Part shown: positions 15,905-24,001 of the stretch, piece by piece
Position numbering within the stretch: the stretch's first letter is position 1
Layout: every line of letters begins with the position of its first letter
From: Candidatus Zixiibacteriota bacterium
GTDB taxonomy: Bacteria > Zixibacteria > MSB-5A5 > GN15 > JACZUZ01
Direction of reading: 5' to 3'
DNA length: 64,000 nucleotides
NCBI GenBank assembly: GCA_024280835.1
Contig: JAJRPJ010000008.1
Location: 19,730-83,729 of the forward strand
Position numbers and translations under genes: made by a program
The notes under the pieces: model-generated
Database searches by the model: none
The model's input: the letters and a program-made list of their open reading frames with translations, nothing else
Told to the model about the DNA's origin: nothing

Positions 15905-17350
15905 TTAGAGGAATGAAGCGAAGGCTTGGCGGGAGAGGTCTATCCAGAATGAGGGTAGGACTCCGAGGCCGATGGCGCCGACTGCTGTTATTAGCAAGGC
16001 GACCATTAGATATGGATTCAGACTTACTTGGGCGAATGGGTGGTCGGATTTGTTGAAGAAACAGTAGACCACCACTCGCATATAATAGTAAACCGAAACA
16101 AAGCTGGTCATCACACCGATAATCGCCAGCCAGATGAATCCGCTATCAACCGCACCTGAAAAAATATAGAGCTTGCCGAAAAATCCAGCGGTTGGTGGGA
16201 AGCCAGCCAATGAGAACATGAAGATTGCCAGCAGTGACGCTAAATACGGATGACGCGCGGCCATGCCGTTGATTTCTGAGAAGCGAGAGTCCGTTCCGTC
16301 ACGTGTATCCAAAATTGTTAGAATTGCAAAAGCGCCGAGATTGATGAAGGTGTAACCCAGCAGATAATACATTCCCGAAGCCACAGCGCTTTCGCCGCCA
16401 ACAGTTAGGGCGACGAGTATATATCCAGCGTGGGCGATTGATGAATAAGCCAACATGCGTTTGATATTGTCTTGGAACAGCGCCAATAAGTTTCCAACGA
16501 CCATCGTCAGAACCGCCAGAGTCCAGAGAATCGGCTGAATCTCGTCCATGCTGTCGAATCCAAAAGCCAAGATTCTCATCAGGGCGGCAAAGCCAGCGGC
16601 TTTTGGTCCGACTGAGAAGAAAGCAGTGACTGGAGTCGGAGCGCCTTGATAGACATCGGGCGCCCACATGTGGAACGGCACTGCGGCGACTTTGAAACCG
16701 AAGCCAATCAAGATCAAGGCCGCGCCCGCGTACAAGAACATCGGCGACGATTGCGCCAAGCTATGGAAGTTCGCGGCAATCAGACGCAAGTCAGTTGTGG
16801 CGCCTGCGCCGTAAACCAGCGCGATACCATAGAGCAGGAACCCAGAGGCAAAAGCGCCCATGATGAAATATTTGATTCCAGCTTCATTGGATTTTGGGTC
16901 TTTGCGATTGAATCCCGCTAGGACATAGAGCGGAATTGACATGATTTCTAGACCAAGGAAAATGATAATCATGTCATAAGTGGAAGCCATAACCATCATG
17001 CCCAAGATTGAAAACAATATCAGGGCATAATATTCGGGCTTGTCTATACCTTTTGAAATCAGGTAGGAACGCGAAATCATAATTGAGATGACTCCGCCCA
17101 TCAAGAAGATAAGATTAAAGAGTGACGAGAATCCATCTTTGGTGACCATGCCAAAGAATCCAGTCTCCAAACTTCCCCATTGCTGAACAGTGAATGCCAA
17201 AGCCGCTAATAGACCCAGAAGCCCCAAACCGAAGCCGAAGTCTTTGCCGCGTTTGGTAACACCAAACAACAAAATCGCAAAGCCAGAAATAGCCAAAGCT
17301 ATTTCTGGTAAGAGCAATGAGAAATTTAAATTTGCGCCACTAAAATCCAT
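15905..17350 (-). CDS. nuoN: NADH-quinone oxidoreductase subunit N
   Basis: Proton-pumping antiporter-like membrane subunit of complex I; 481 residues with about 14 transmembrane helices. The proton-antiporter core is visible: FKVAAVPFHMWAPDVYQGAP with the key lysine, QDNIKRMLAYSSIAHAGYI, and a C-terminal helix pair. Last gene of the nuo operon. Start ATG 17350 follows a block of 15-bp repeats. Confidence 0.96.
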   Translation of the reverse strand: MDFSGANLNFSLLLPEIALAISGFAILLFGVTKRGKDFGFGLGLLGLLAALAFTVQQWGSLETGFFGMVTKDGFSSLFNLIFLMGGVISIMISRSYLISKGIDKPEYYALILFSILGMMVMASTYDMIIIFLGLEIMSIPLYVLAGFNRKDPKSNEAGIKYFIMGAFASGFLLYGIALVYGAGATTDLRLIAANFHSLAQSSPMFLYAGAALILIGFGFKVAAVPFHMWAPDVYQGAPTPVTAFFSVGPKAAGFAALMRILAFGFDSMDEIQPILWTLAVLTMVVGNLLALFQDNIKRMLAYSSIAHAGYILVALTVGGESAVASGMYYLLGYTFINLGAFAILTILDTRDGTDSRFSEINGMAARHPYLASLLAIFMFSLAGFPPTAGFFGKLYIFSGAVDSGFIWLAIIGVMTSFVSVYYYMRVVVYCFFNKSDHPFAQVSLNPYLMVALLITAVGAIGLGVLPSFWIDLSRQAFASFL

Positions 17351-17365
17351 ATCTACTATCTTTCC

Positions 17366-17440
17366 AAAACATTCTATCCTAAATCATACTTTTTCAAAAG
17401 ATACTTTCTTAAGAGATACTCTCTCAGAACAAACTCTTTA
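17366..17440 (-). repeat. Five tandem 15-bp units upstream of nuoN
   Basis: Plus-strand units: AAAACATTCTATCCT, AAATCATACTTTTTC, AAAAGATACTTTCTT, AAGAGATACTCTCTC, AGAACAAACTCTTTA, exactly end to end. On the transcribed strand each carries an A/G-rich part (AAGAAAGTATCTTTT) that could resemble a weak ribosome site. They fill most of the glutaredoxin-nuoN gap. Confidence 0.85.
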
Positions 17441-17505
17441 CAACTATCAATTATCAATGCAAAGCTACGTAATGGTGACACACGGTCACCGAGTATTTAG
17501 AATCC

Positions 17506-17718
17506 TCATGAACCGCCGAAGCCGAGCTTGACCTCGCCGTCTTCAACAATCACAGGAACAATTTTTGATCCACCAGCCAGCTCTTCGGCTTTGGCTGAAT
17601 GCGCCTCGTCGGCTTTGACATCAAATTCAGTGAAGGCAATGCCTTCGTTGGTGTAATGCTGTTTGGCCGCGGCACAATATGGACATCCGGGTTTAGTGTA
17701 TATGGTGACTTCTGGCAT
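17506..17718 (-). CDS. Glutaredoxin-like thiol oxidoreductase
   Basis: A 70-residue glutaredoxin of the short GrxC/NrdH-like kind. The active site CPYC is at Cys12-Cys15 in YTKPGCPYCAAAK, and the cis-proline region IVPVIVEDG and GFGG glutathione-binding turn are present. Members reduce disulfides or mixed glutathione disulfides. The unusual point is the location: inside the complex I operon, 13 bp after nuoM and followed by the repeat block before nuoN. Whether it serves Fe-S or cysteine maintenance of the complex is speculation. Confidence 0.88.
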   Translation of the reverse strand: MPEVTIYTKPGCPYCAAAKQHYTNEGIAFTEFDVKADEAHSAKAEELAGGSKIVPVIVEDGEVKLGFGGS

Positions 17719-17731
17719 TGCTCTCTCCTAC

Positions 17732-19360
17732 CTATTGCGTGAGTGTCTCTGATTGATGTTCGTTCTCTTGGGACTGATTCAATTGTTGATCTACTGGAGT
17801 ATTAGCCAGATCCTGATTGAACTCTTCTTCGCCGTCTTGCGCGCTGAAAAACTCTGGCGCATTGTCGGCCTGACGGACAATATGCAAAATATTTGCGACT
17901 GCTGGCTCCATGCGTTTGAACATCGCATTTGGCGCCAAGCCAATCCAGAAGATTAAAACCACTAAAGGAATTAGGACTGCTTTTTCAAGACCAGTTAAGT
18001 CTTTGAGATTTTCGTTTTCTTTGTGAGTGATTTTGCCCCAGATAACACGTTGGAACATCCAGAGCATATAAATTGCGGCGAGAATTACACCAGTAGCCGC
18101 GATGGTACCGTAGATCCAATTGGCTTTGAAAGCGCCGAGCAGAATCATGAACTCACCGACGAAGCCATTGGTTAGCGGTAAGCCGATTGAAGAAAGTGTT
18201 GCGATTAGGAAGAATGCTGAAAATACGGGCATGACTTTGGCGATACCGCCGAAGTCGGAAATCATGCGGGTGTGTCTGCGTTCGTAAATCATACCGACGA
18301 TTAAAAACAGCGCGCCTGTGGTTATGCCGTGATTTAGCATTTGCAAAACCGCGCCTTGCATGCCTTGTGTGTTTAGAGCGAAGATGCCGAGCATGACGAA
18401 TCCCATATGCGAGACCGAAGAAAATGCTACTAGTGATTTGATATCTTTTTGGACCATCGCCACGAACGCACCATAGACAATTCCGATAAGCGCTAGGCCG
18501 ACCATAAGTGGGGCGTAATGGATTGAGGCCTCAGGGAACATTGGTAAGCAGATTCTCAAGAAACCATAGGTTCCCATTTTTAGGAGCACACCAGCTAGAA
18601 TCACTGAGCCAGCGGTTGGGGCTTGAACGTGCGCATCTGGTAGCCATGTGTGTAGCGGCCAAATTGGAACTTTGATAGCGAAAGCCAGAGCAAAAGCCAA
18701 ATAGACCCATGACTGCGCGCCGAATGGTAAGTTAAGCGAATAGAGAGCAATTAGGTCGAAGGTATGCACACCTGTTTGGGTGTAGTAGGCGAAATAGATA
18801 TAGAGCAGCGCCACTAACATCAATAGTGAGCCGAACATGGTGAAGAGTACGAACTTGATTGAGGCATAAATGCGTTTTAGGCCACCCCAGATTCCGATGA
18901 GGAAATACATCGGAACTAACATGACTTCCCAGAAGACATAGAAGACGAATAAATCCAGAGCGACAAAGACACCAATCATGCCTGTTAGCAAGAAGAGCAT
19001 GGAGAAATAATAGCCGCGCACTGATTTGGTGACACTACGCCATGAACTGAGGATAGCTAGAAACGTCAGGATGGTGGTCATGACAATTAACAAGAGAGAT
19101 AGTCCGTCGATGCCCAAGTGATAGTTGATACCGAATTGCTCGACCCAAGGGAGATTTATCACGAACTGCATGCGAGTCACACCAACATCAAAGGAAGCAT
19201 AGAGCGCGAATGAAAGCAGCATCTCGATTCCAGCGGTGGCAATCGCGATAGCCTTTATGACCTTAACGTTTTCTTTTTTGACGAGCAATAACGCAAAGGC
19301 GCCGGCTAGTGGCAAAAAAGTTAGCCATGTTAGTATTTGTGATTCGAACATAATTCTCAC
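17732..19360 (-). CDS. nuoM: NADH-quinone oxidoreductase subunit M
   Basis: Antiporter-like proton-pumping subunit of complex I, 542 residues with about 14 helices. It shows VFWEVMLVPMYFLIGIWGG (conserved glutamate), FAIKVPIWPLHTWLPDAHVQAP (conserved lysine and the HTWLPDAH signature) and QKDIKSLVAFSSVSHMGFV. The C-terminal tail of about 50 residues is polar and rich in Q, N and E, longer than in many homologues. It lies between nuoL and the glutaredoxin gene. Confidence 0.96.
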   Translation of the reverse strand: MRIMFESQILTWLTFLPLAGAFALLLVKKENVKVIKAIAIATAGIEMLLSFALYASFDVGVTRMQFVINLPWVEQFGINYHLGIDGLSLLLIVMTTILTFLAILSSWRSVTKSVRGYYFSMLFLLTGMIGVFVALDLFVFYVFWEVMLVPMYFLIGIWGGLKRIYASIKFVLFTMFGSLLMLVALLYIYFAYYTQTGVHTFDLIALYSLNLPFGAQSWVYLAFALAFAIKVPIWPLHTWLPDAHVQAPTAGSVILAGVLLKMGTYGFLRICLPMFPEASIHYAPLMVGLALIGIVYGAFVAMVQKDIKSLVAFSSVSHMGFVMLGIFALNTQGMQGAVLQMLNHGITTGALFLIVGMIYERRHTRMISDFGGIAKVMPVFSAFFLIATLSSIGLPLTNGFVGEFMILLGAFKANWIYGTIAATGVILAAIYMLWMFQRVIWGKITHKENENLKDLTGLEKAVLIPLVVLIFWIGLAPNAMFKRMEPAVANILHIVRQADNAPEFFSAQDGEEEFNQDLANTPVDQQLNQSQENEHQSETLTQ

Positions 19361-19383
19361 TAATTCAGATCTTATTGACAGAC

Positions 19384-21366
19384 CTAATTGTTTGCTCCAA
19401 AGAGTGGGTAATCAAAGCCATAACTTAATAAGACCATGGTTCCAGCAACTAGCGCTACTCCGACTGTGAAGACTGTGACATAACTTGTGAGCCTTCCCGA
19501 TTGCGCGAGACGCACAACACGTGATATGCCACCAACGAGGAATGCGCCGCCATTAATTAGCCCGTCGATTATCAGCACATCAACAATCTTCCAGAGGAAG
19601 ATTGAAAAGAGATGCAATGGGCGGATAACCAACTTGTGGTAGATTTCATCTACGAAATATTTGTTGTAAATCAGGCGATGGACACCTGAGAATGATTCAC
19701 GCGGACGAGCAACTGATTCTGGTTTCTTGAGATAGAACCTGACAGCTAATCCAAAAGCGCCGAGCGAGAGTATGGTGGTTATGGCCATCAGCCCCCATTC
19801 GATTGAGGTGTCATGGGGGACCTCGGCTTGTTGCGCGACAGTTTGCATTACTCTATGTGACGACGCGAAGACTGGTTCGAGCCAATGTTCGAAATAGTTT
19901 GTGGCGCCGAAGAATAATTTTGGGATACCTATCCAACCGCCAATGACTGAAAGAATTGCCAAGACAATCAGCGGAGTGGTCATGCTCTTGGGTGATTCGT
20001 GCAAATGCGCTTTTGTTTTTTCGTCCATCCGCTCTTTGCCAAAGAAGGTTAGGAAAATCAGACGGAACATATAGAACGTGGTCAATAGCGCTGTGAGCAT
20101 ACCGACAAACCAAAGCGCTGGATGACCGTAGTCCGAGCTGAAAGTTTGCCAGAGGATTTCATCTTTGGAAAAGAAGCCAGAGATACCTGGTAGTCCTGAA
20201 ATAGCCAAAGTGGCGATCAGCATGGTCATGAAAGTTATGGGCATATACTTTTTGAGGCCACCCATTTTGCGCATGTCTTGCTCGTCGGACATGCCATGAA
20301 TCACAGAGCCAGCGCCCATGAACAAAAGAGCTTTGAAGAAGGCGTGGGTCATCAAGTGAAAAATACCAGCGCCAAAGGCCGCGACACCGCAGGCCATGAA
20401 CATGTAGCCCAGTTGACTGACAGTTGAATACGCCAAGACACGCTTGATATCATTTTGGAAGAGACCAATGGTTGCGGCCATTAAAGCAGTTGCCGCGCCG
20501 ATTATGGCGACAATCATTAGAGTTGTTGGAGCCATCACGAATAATGTCGATGTGCGCGCGAGCATATAGACACCAGCGGTGACCATTGTTGCGGCATGGA
20601 TTAGCGCCGAGACAGGTGTCGGGCCTTCCATCGCATCGGGTAGCCAAACAAACAGCGGAATTTGCGCTGATTTACCAGTGGCGCCGAGGAACAAGAGCAA
20701 GGTTGCGGTGGTGATGACTGTTCCGCCGATGACGAAAGTTGTTGGAGCTAAGGCTGAGATGGTTTGGAAATCTAGTGAGCCGATGTTCCAGTAGATGATG
20801 AACATACCGAGAAGGAAACCAAAGTCACCGATTCTGTTAACAACGAAGGCTTTTTTGCCAGCCTCGGTGGCTGAATCGCGATCGAACCAAAATCCGATCA
20901 ATAAGTATGAGCACAATCCGACGCCTTCCCAGCCGACAAACATCATTAGGAAGTTACTGCCCAAAACCAACACTAGCATTGAGAACATAAAGAGATTAAG
21001 GTAGGCGAAGAAACGTCCGAAACCTTCGTCGTACGCCATGTAGCCGATTGAATAGATATGAATCAAGAATCCGACACCAGTGACGACTAGAATCATGATT
21101 GCCGAGAGTGGATCGAGCAGGAATGTGAAGTCTACTGAAAAGCCCCCGACAGTCATCCAGTTGTAAAGTGTGTCACTGATGACTCTTGAATCGGCTGGCA
21201 AAGCGCTGAGGTCAAAGAATACTTTGATCGCTAGCAAGAAAGCAACAAAGACAGTTCCACAGCCAATTATGGCGGCAACTTTCTTGGAAAGTTTTCCGAC
21301 CAGCAAGATATTAATGATAAATCCGGCCAGCGGGAGAAGAGCTATCAGTGGTAGTACAGTTTGCAT
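19384..21366 (-). CDS. nuoL: NADH-quinone oxidoreductase subunit L
   Basis: Largest antiporter-like subunit of complex I, 660 residues with about 16 helices including the long lateral helix region at the C-terminus. Motifs: VGWEGVGLCSYLLIGFWF, SAQIPLFVWLPDAMEGPTPVSALIHAATMVTAG (in shorter pieces, LPDAMEGPTPVSALIHAATM), QNDIKRVLAYSTVSQLGYMF. Tightly spaced after nuoK and before nuoM. Confidence 0.96.
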   Translation of the reverse strand: MQTVLPLIALLPLAGFIINILLVGKLSKKVAAIIGCGTVFVAFLLAIKVFFDLSALPADSRVISDTLYNWMTVGGFSVDFTFLLDPLSAIMILVVTGVGFLIHIYSIGYMAYDEGFGRFFAYLNLFMFSMLVLVLGSNFLMMFVGWEGVGLCSYLLIGFWFDRDSATEAGKKAFVVNRIGDFGFLLGMFIIYWNIGSLDFQTISALAPTTFVIGGTVITTATLLLFLGATGKSAQIPLFVWLPDAMEGPTPVSALIHAATMVTAGVYMLARTSTLFVMAPTTLMIVAIIGAATALMAATIGLFQNDIKRVLAYSTVSQLGYMFMACGVAAFGAGIFHLMTHAFFKALLFMGAGSVIHGMSDEQDMRKMGGLKKYMPITFMTMLIATLAISGLPGISGFFSKDEILWQTFSSDYGHPALWFVGMLTALLTTFYMFRLIFLTFFGKERMDEKTKAHLHESPKSMTTPLIVLAILSVIGGWIGIPKLFFGATNYFEHWLEPVFASSHRVMQTVAQQAEVPHDTSIEWGLMAITTILSLGAFGLAVRFYLKKPESVARPRESFSGVHRLIYNKYFVDEIYHKLVIRPLHLFSIFLWKIVDVLIIDGLINGGAFLVGGISRVVRLAQSGRLTSYVTVFTVGVALVAGTMVLLSYGFDYPLFGANN

Positions 21367-21383
21367 TAGTTAACCAGTTTCGC

Positions 21384-21686
21384 TTACCACTTCATGATAT
21401 TGAACTTTGCGGCGTCAACCGAGCCACGTTTACTATAGAGAGTCATTATCAAACCCAATCCGACTGCCGCTTCAGCGGCGGCGACTGTGAGAGTCAAGAA
21501 AACAATTACATGTCCGCCCATATCGCCGTGCATCCGTGCAAATGTGATAATCGCTAAGTTGGCGGCATTGAGCATGATTTCCACCGACATGAAAATCATG
21601 ATCAGATTACGCGAGATTAGCGCTCCAGTTACACCTACTGCAAAGAGGATTGCTGAAACTATGAGAAAATGTTCTGCGCCGATCAT
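21384..21686 (-). CDS. nuoK: NADH-quinone oxidoreductase subunit K
   Basis: A 100-residue three-helix membrane subunit, standard length. The two buried glutamates of NuoK are visible in MSVEIMLNAANL and AAAEAAVGLGL. It lies 21 bp after nuoJ and 17 bp before nuoL. Confidence 0.96.
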   Translation of the reverse strand: MIGAEHFLIVSAILFAVGVTGALISRNLIMIFMSVEIMLNAANLAIITFARMHGDMGGHVIVFLTLTVAAAEAAVGLGLIMTLYSKRGSVDAAKFNIMKW

Positions 21687-21707
21687 GGTTCTTTATAGCC
21701 TTCTATT

Positions 21708-22238
21708 TTATTCACCTGACTCGCGTCTTGCGAGAATCACCGCGCCGACAATTGCTACAAGCAACAAGATCGACGTGATTTCAAATCCGTACAAATACTT
21801 TGAATACAGTAATTCAGCAACTGGCTTAACATCACCGAAGTTTGCCATCGCTCCAGTCAATGGAGCCAGCGCCATTCCAGGGCCGCTGGACTGAGCGATT
21901 AAATAAACTAGTTCTGCGCCAACCAAACCTGAGACTAATAGCTTGACATAACGTTTGGAACCTGTACTTGGCTCAACGAAATGTTCGCCGCGCAGGTTGA
22001 GCATCATGATTACGAATAAAAATAGTGTCACAATGGCTCCAGCATAGATAATCACCAAGAGCGCCCCGACAAAGACGGCATCCAGCAGTACATAGAGAAC
22101 TGCTTGGGAAAGAATTGAGAGAATCATGTATAGCGCTGAGGCGACAGGATTTCTTTGCCAGACCATCAGAAACGCCGAGCCAATCGCTGTGCCAGCGGCT
22201 AGGTAAAAAACGACGATATTTAGGTCTAAGGCTTCCAT
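21708..22238 (-). CDS. nuoJ: NADH-quinone oxidoreductase subunit J
   Basis: A 176-residue membrane subunit of complex I with five hydrophobic helices. The third-helix signature YAGAIVTLFLFVIMMLN is diagnostic. The start ATG 22238 is preceded by a block of four 15-bp repeats containing GAAGAGAAG, which acts as the ribosome site in the proximal copy. Confidence 0.95.
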   Translation of the reverse strand: MEALDLNIVVFYLAAGTAIGSAFLMVWQRNPVASALYMILSILSQAVLYVLLDAVFVGALLVIIYAGAIVTLFLFVIMMLNLRGEHFVEPSTGSKRYVKLLVSGLVGAELVYLIAQSSGPGMALAPLTGAMANFGDVKPVAELLYSKYLYGFEITSILLLVAIVGAVILARRESGE

Positions 22239-22298
22239 TGTCTTCTCTTCAAAAATTTCTTCTTAAAACATTTCTTCTTCAAACAACTCTTCTGATAA
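22239..22298 (-). repeat. Four tandem 15-bp units upstream of nuoJ
   Basis: Plus-strand units: TGTCTTCTCTTCAAA, AATTTCTTCTTAAAA, CATTTCTTCTTCAAA, CAACTCTTCTGATAA, head to tail. On the transcribed strand each contains GAAGAAG/GAAGAGAAG-like sequence, so the Shine-Dalgarno of nuoJ has apparently been multiplied. Confidence 0.85.
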
Positions 22299-22324
22299 TA
22301 CATCTATTAACAAATTGCATGAAC

Positions 22325-22882
22325 TTAGAAAGCTCTCCGGACTTTGCGCCACATTTGTTTGAGCGTGGTTTCTGGTCTTGGGTGCGTCACTAGCAATTTT
22401 TCTTTGCCATAAATAAAAGCATCTCGTGAATCAGCGGCGAATTCATATTCTTGCCCGAGGAAAATTGCCTCCTCAGGGCAGGCCTCTTCGCAGAAGCCAC
22501 AGAAAATGCAACGAATCATATTGATTTCATAGACTTTCGCCAGACGCTCGCCTTTGTCGTTTTCCATTGGTTCCATGTAAATAGCGTCCGCGGGACAGGC
22601 CGCCGCGCAGAGACCGCAACAGACGCAGCGTTCTGTGCCGTCTTCGTAACGTTCCAAATAATGCAAGCCACGGAAACGTGGGAACATGGGACGTTTCTTG
22701 AAGGGGTATTCAATAGTAACTGACTTGCGGAACAGATGTTTGAAGACAGTTATGAAACCGATCGGAATAGCAACAACTGTAGTGCGGAGCATACCCCAAA
22801 CACCCGGGTCTGGCACAGCTTTACTCTCACGAGTCAGGACGACATAGTCGTCGGAGCTACTTTTGATTTTCAATTCGTTCAT
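22325..22882 (-). CDS. nuoI: NADH-quinone oxidoreductase subunit I
   Basis: Carries the two 4Fe-4S clusters N6a and N6b that pass electrons toward NuoB. Both motifs are present: CVCCGLCAAACP and CIFCGFCEEACP. At 185 residues it has a longer N-terminal extension (about 50 residues) that includes a possible amphipathic helix at WGMLRTTVVAIPIGFITVFKH. Between nuoH and nuoJ. Confidence 0.96.
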   Translation of the reverse strand: MNELKIKSSSDDYVVLTRESKAVPDPGVWGMLRTTVVAIPIGFITVFKHLFRKSVTIEYPFKKRPMFPRFRGLHYLERYEDGTERCVCCGLCAAACPADAIYMEPMENDKGERLAKVYEINMIRCIFCGFCEEACPEEAIFLGQEYEFAADSRDAFIYGKEKLLVTHPRPETTLKQMWRKVRRAF

Positions 22883-22932
22883 CTATCTTCTATCAATTCT
22901 AATAAAAACCCACAAATCATTTGGGCGCAATA

Positions 22933-23943
22933 TTACTTGAGCCATAACCGCACTCCAGCGGTCACCATAGTATTCAGTAATGCTAGTGGAAACAACATTT
23001 TCCAACCAAAATTCATCAATTGATCATAACGGAAGCGCGGCAGTGTGGCGCGCAACCAAATGTAAATGAACATAAAGACTGCAACTTTAGAGGCAAACCA
23101 CAGAATTGGCGGAATGAATTCCAAGAATTCGAAAGGCGCACGCCATCCGCCGAAGAATATTGTGGTGGCTATCGCCCCGACGCCAATCATTGCGGCGTAT
23201 TCACCGATGAAGAAAGTTCCGAAGCGCATGGAACTGTATTCTGTGTGGAATCCCGCCACGAGCTCTGATTCGGCTTCTGCCAAATCGAATGGTGAGCGAT
23301 TGGTCTCGGCGACAGCGCAGATGAAAAAGATCATGAATCCCAGAGGTTGTTTCCAGACATACATGCCCCAGAATCCGTCTTGTTGAGCGACGAGCTCTTG
23401 GAGAGAAAGTGTTTGAGCTAAGAGCAAGACCCCGACCAGTGACAAGCCGTAAGCGACTTCGTAGGAAATCATCTGGGCGCTAGCGCGCAGGCCGCCCATT
23501 AGGGAATATTTTGAACCCGAAGACCAACCCGCTAGGAGGATTCCATAGATGGATAAGGATGTCACGGCGAAGAAAAACAGGACACCGATATTCATGTCCG
23601 ACAGAATCATGTCAGTTTCATAGCCGAAGAGAGTGATAGTGTCACCAAATGGAATTACTGTGAAGATCAGTAACGCTGGCAGGAAAGTTATCACTGGCGC
23701 GAGATTATAGAACCAGCCCTCGGCTTGCGCTGGGCGAATATCCTCTTTGAAAATCATCTTGACCGCATCAGCCATTGGTTGCAAGAGTCCAAAAGGACCA
23801 GCGAGATTTGGTCCGACTCTCTGCTGGAAAAGCGCCACGATACGTCTCTCGGCGAGGGTCAGATAGGCGCAACCAGTCAGGACGGCAATAACAATTACCA
23901 CGACCTTGATGAGAGCGATGATTGTGAACTCTAAATATTCCAT
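22933..23943 (-). CDS. nuoH: NADH-quinone oxidoreductase subunit H
   Basis: Membrane subunit that forms much of the quinone chamber; 336 residues and eight helices. Typical blocks: LAERRIVALFQQRVGPN, GLLQPMADAVKMIFKED, ETNRSPFDLAEAESELVAGFHTEY (shown here as ETNRSPFDLAEAESELVAGF), and RATLPRFRYDQLM near the end. It follows nuoG across a repeat-bearing spacer. Confidence 0.96.
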   Translation of the reverse strand: MEYLEFTIIALIKVVVIVIAVLTGCAYLTLAERRIVALFQQRVGPNLAGPFGLLQPMADAVKMIFKEDIRPAQAEGWFYNLAPVITFLPALLIFTVIPFGDTITLFGYETDMILSDMNIGVLFFFAVTSLSIYGILLAGWSSGSKYSLMGGLRASAQMISYEVAYGLSLVGVLLLAQTLSLQELVAQQDGFWGMYVWKQPLGFMIFFICAVAETNRSPFDLAEAESELVAGFHTEYSSMRFGTFFIGEYAAMIGVGAIATTIFFGGWRAPFEFLEFIPPILWFASKVAVFMFIYIWLRATLPRFRYDQLMNFGWKMLFPLALLNTMVTAGVRLWLK

Positions 23944-23944
23944 A

Positions 23945-24001
23945 ACTACTTCTCTATACTACTTCTCTGCTTCTCACTATCCTACTGCTTCTCAATTTTC
24001 T
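23945..24001 (-). repeat. Repeated CTACTTCTC/GCTTCTCA units at the nuoG-nuoH junction
   Basis: ACTACTTCTCT occurs at 23945 and 23958 (13-bp step) and GCTTCTCA at 23969 and 23987 (18-bp step). On the transcribed strand the series GAGAAGCAGTAG, GAGAAGCAG, GAGAAGTAG starts with the last codons and stop of nuoG and ends at the ribosome site of nuoH. Confidence 0.75.

Noticed and set aside
17366..17440. CRISPR-like array
   Set aside because: Units are 15 bp, contiguous and degenerate, without unique spacers; no cas genes in the window.
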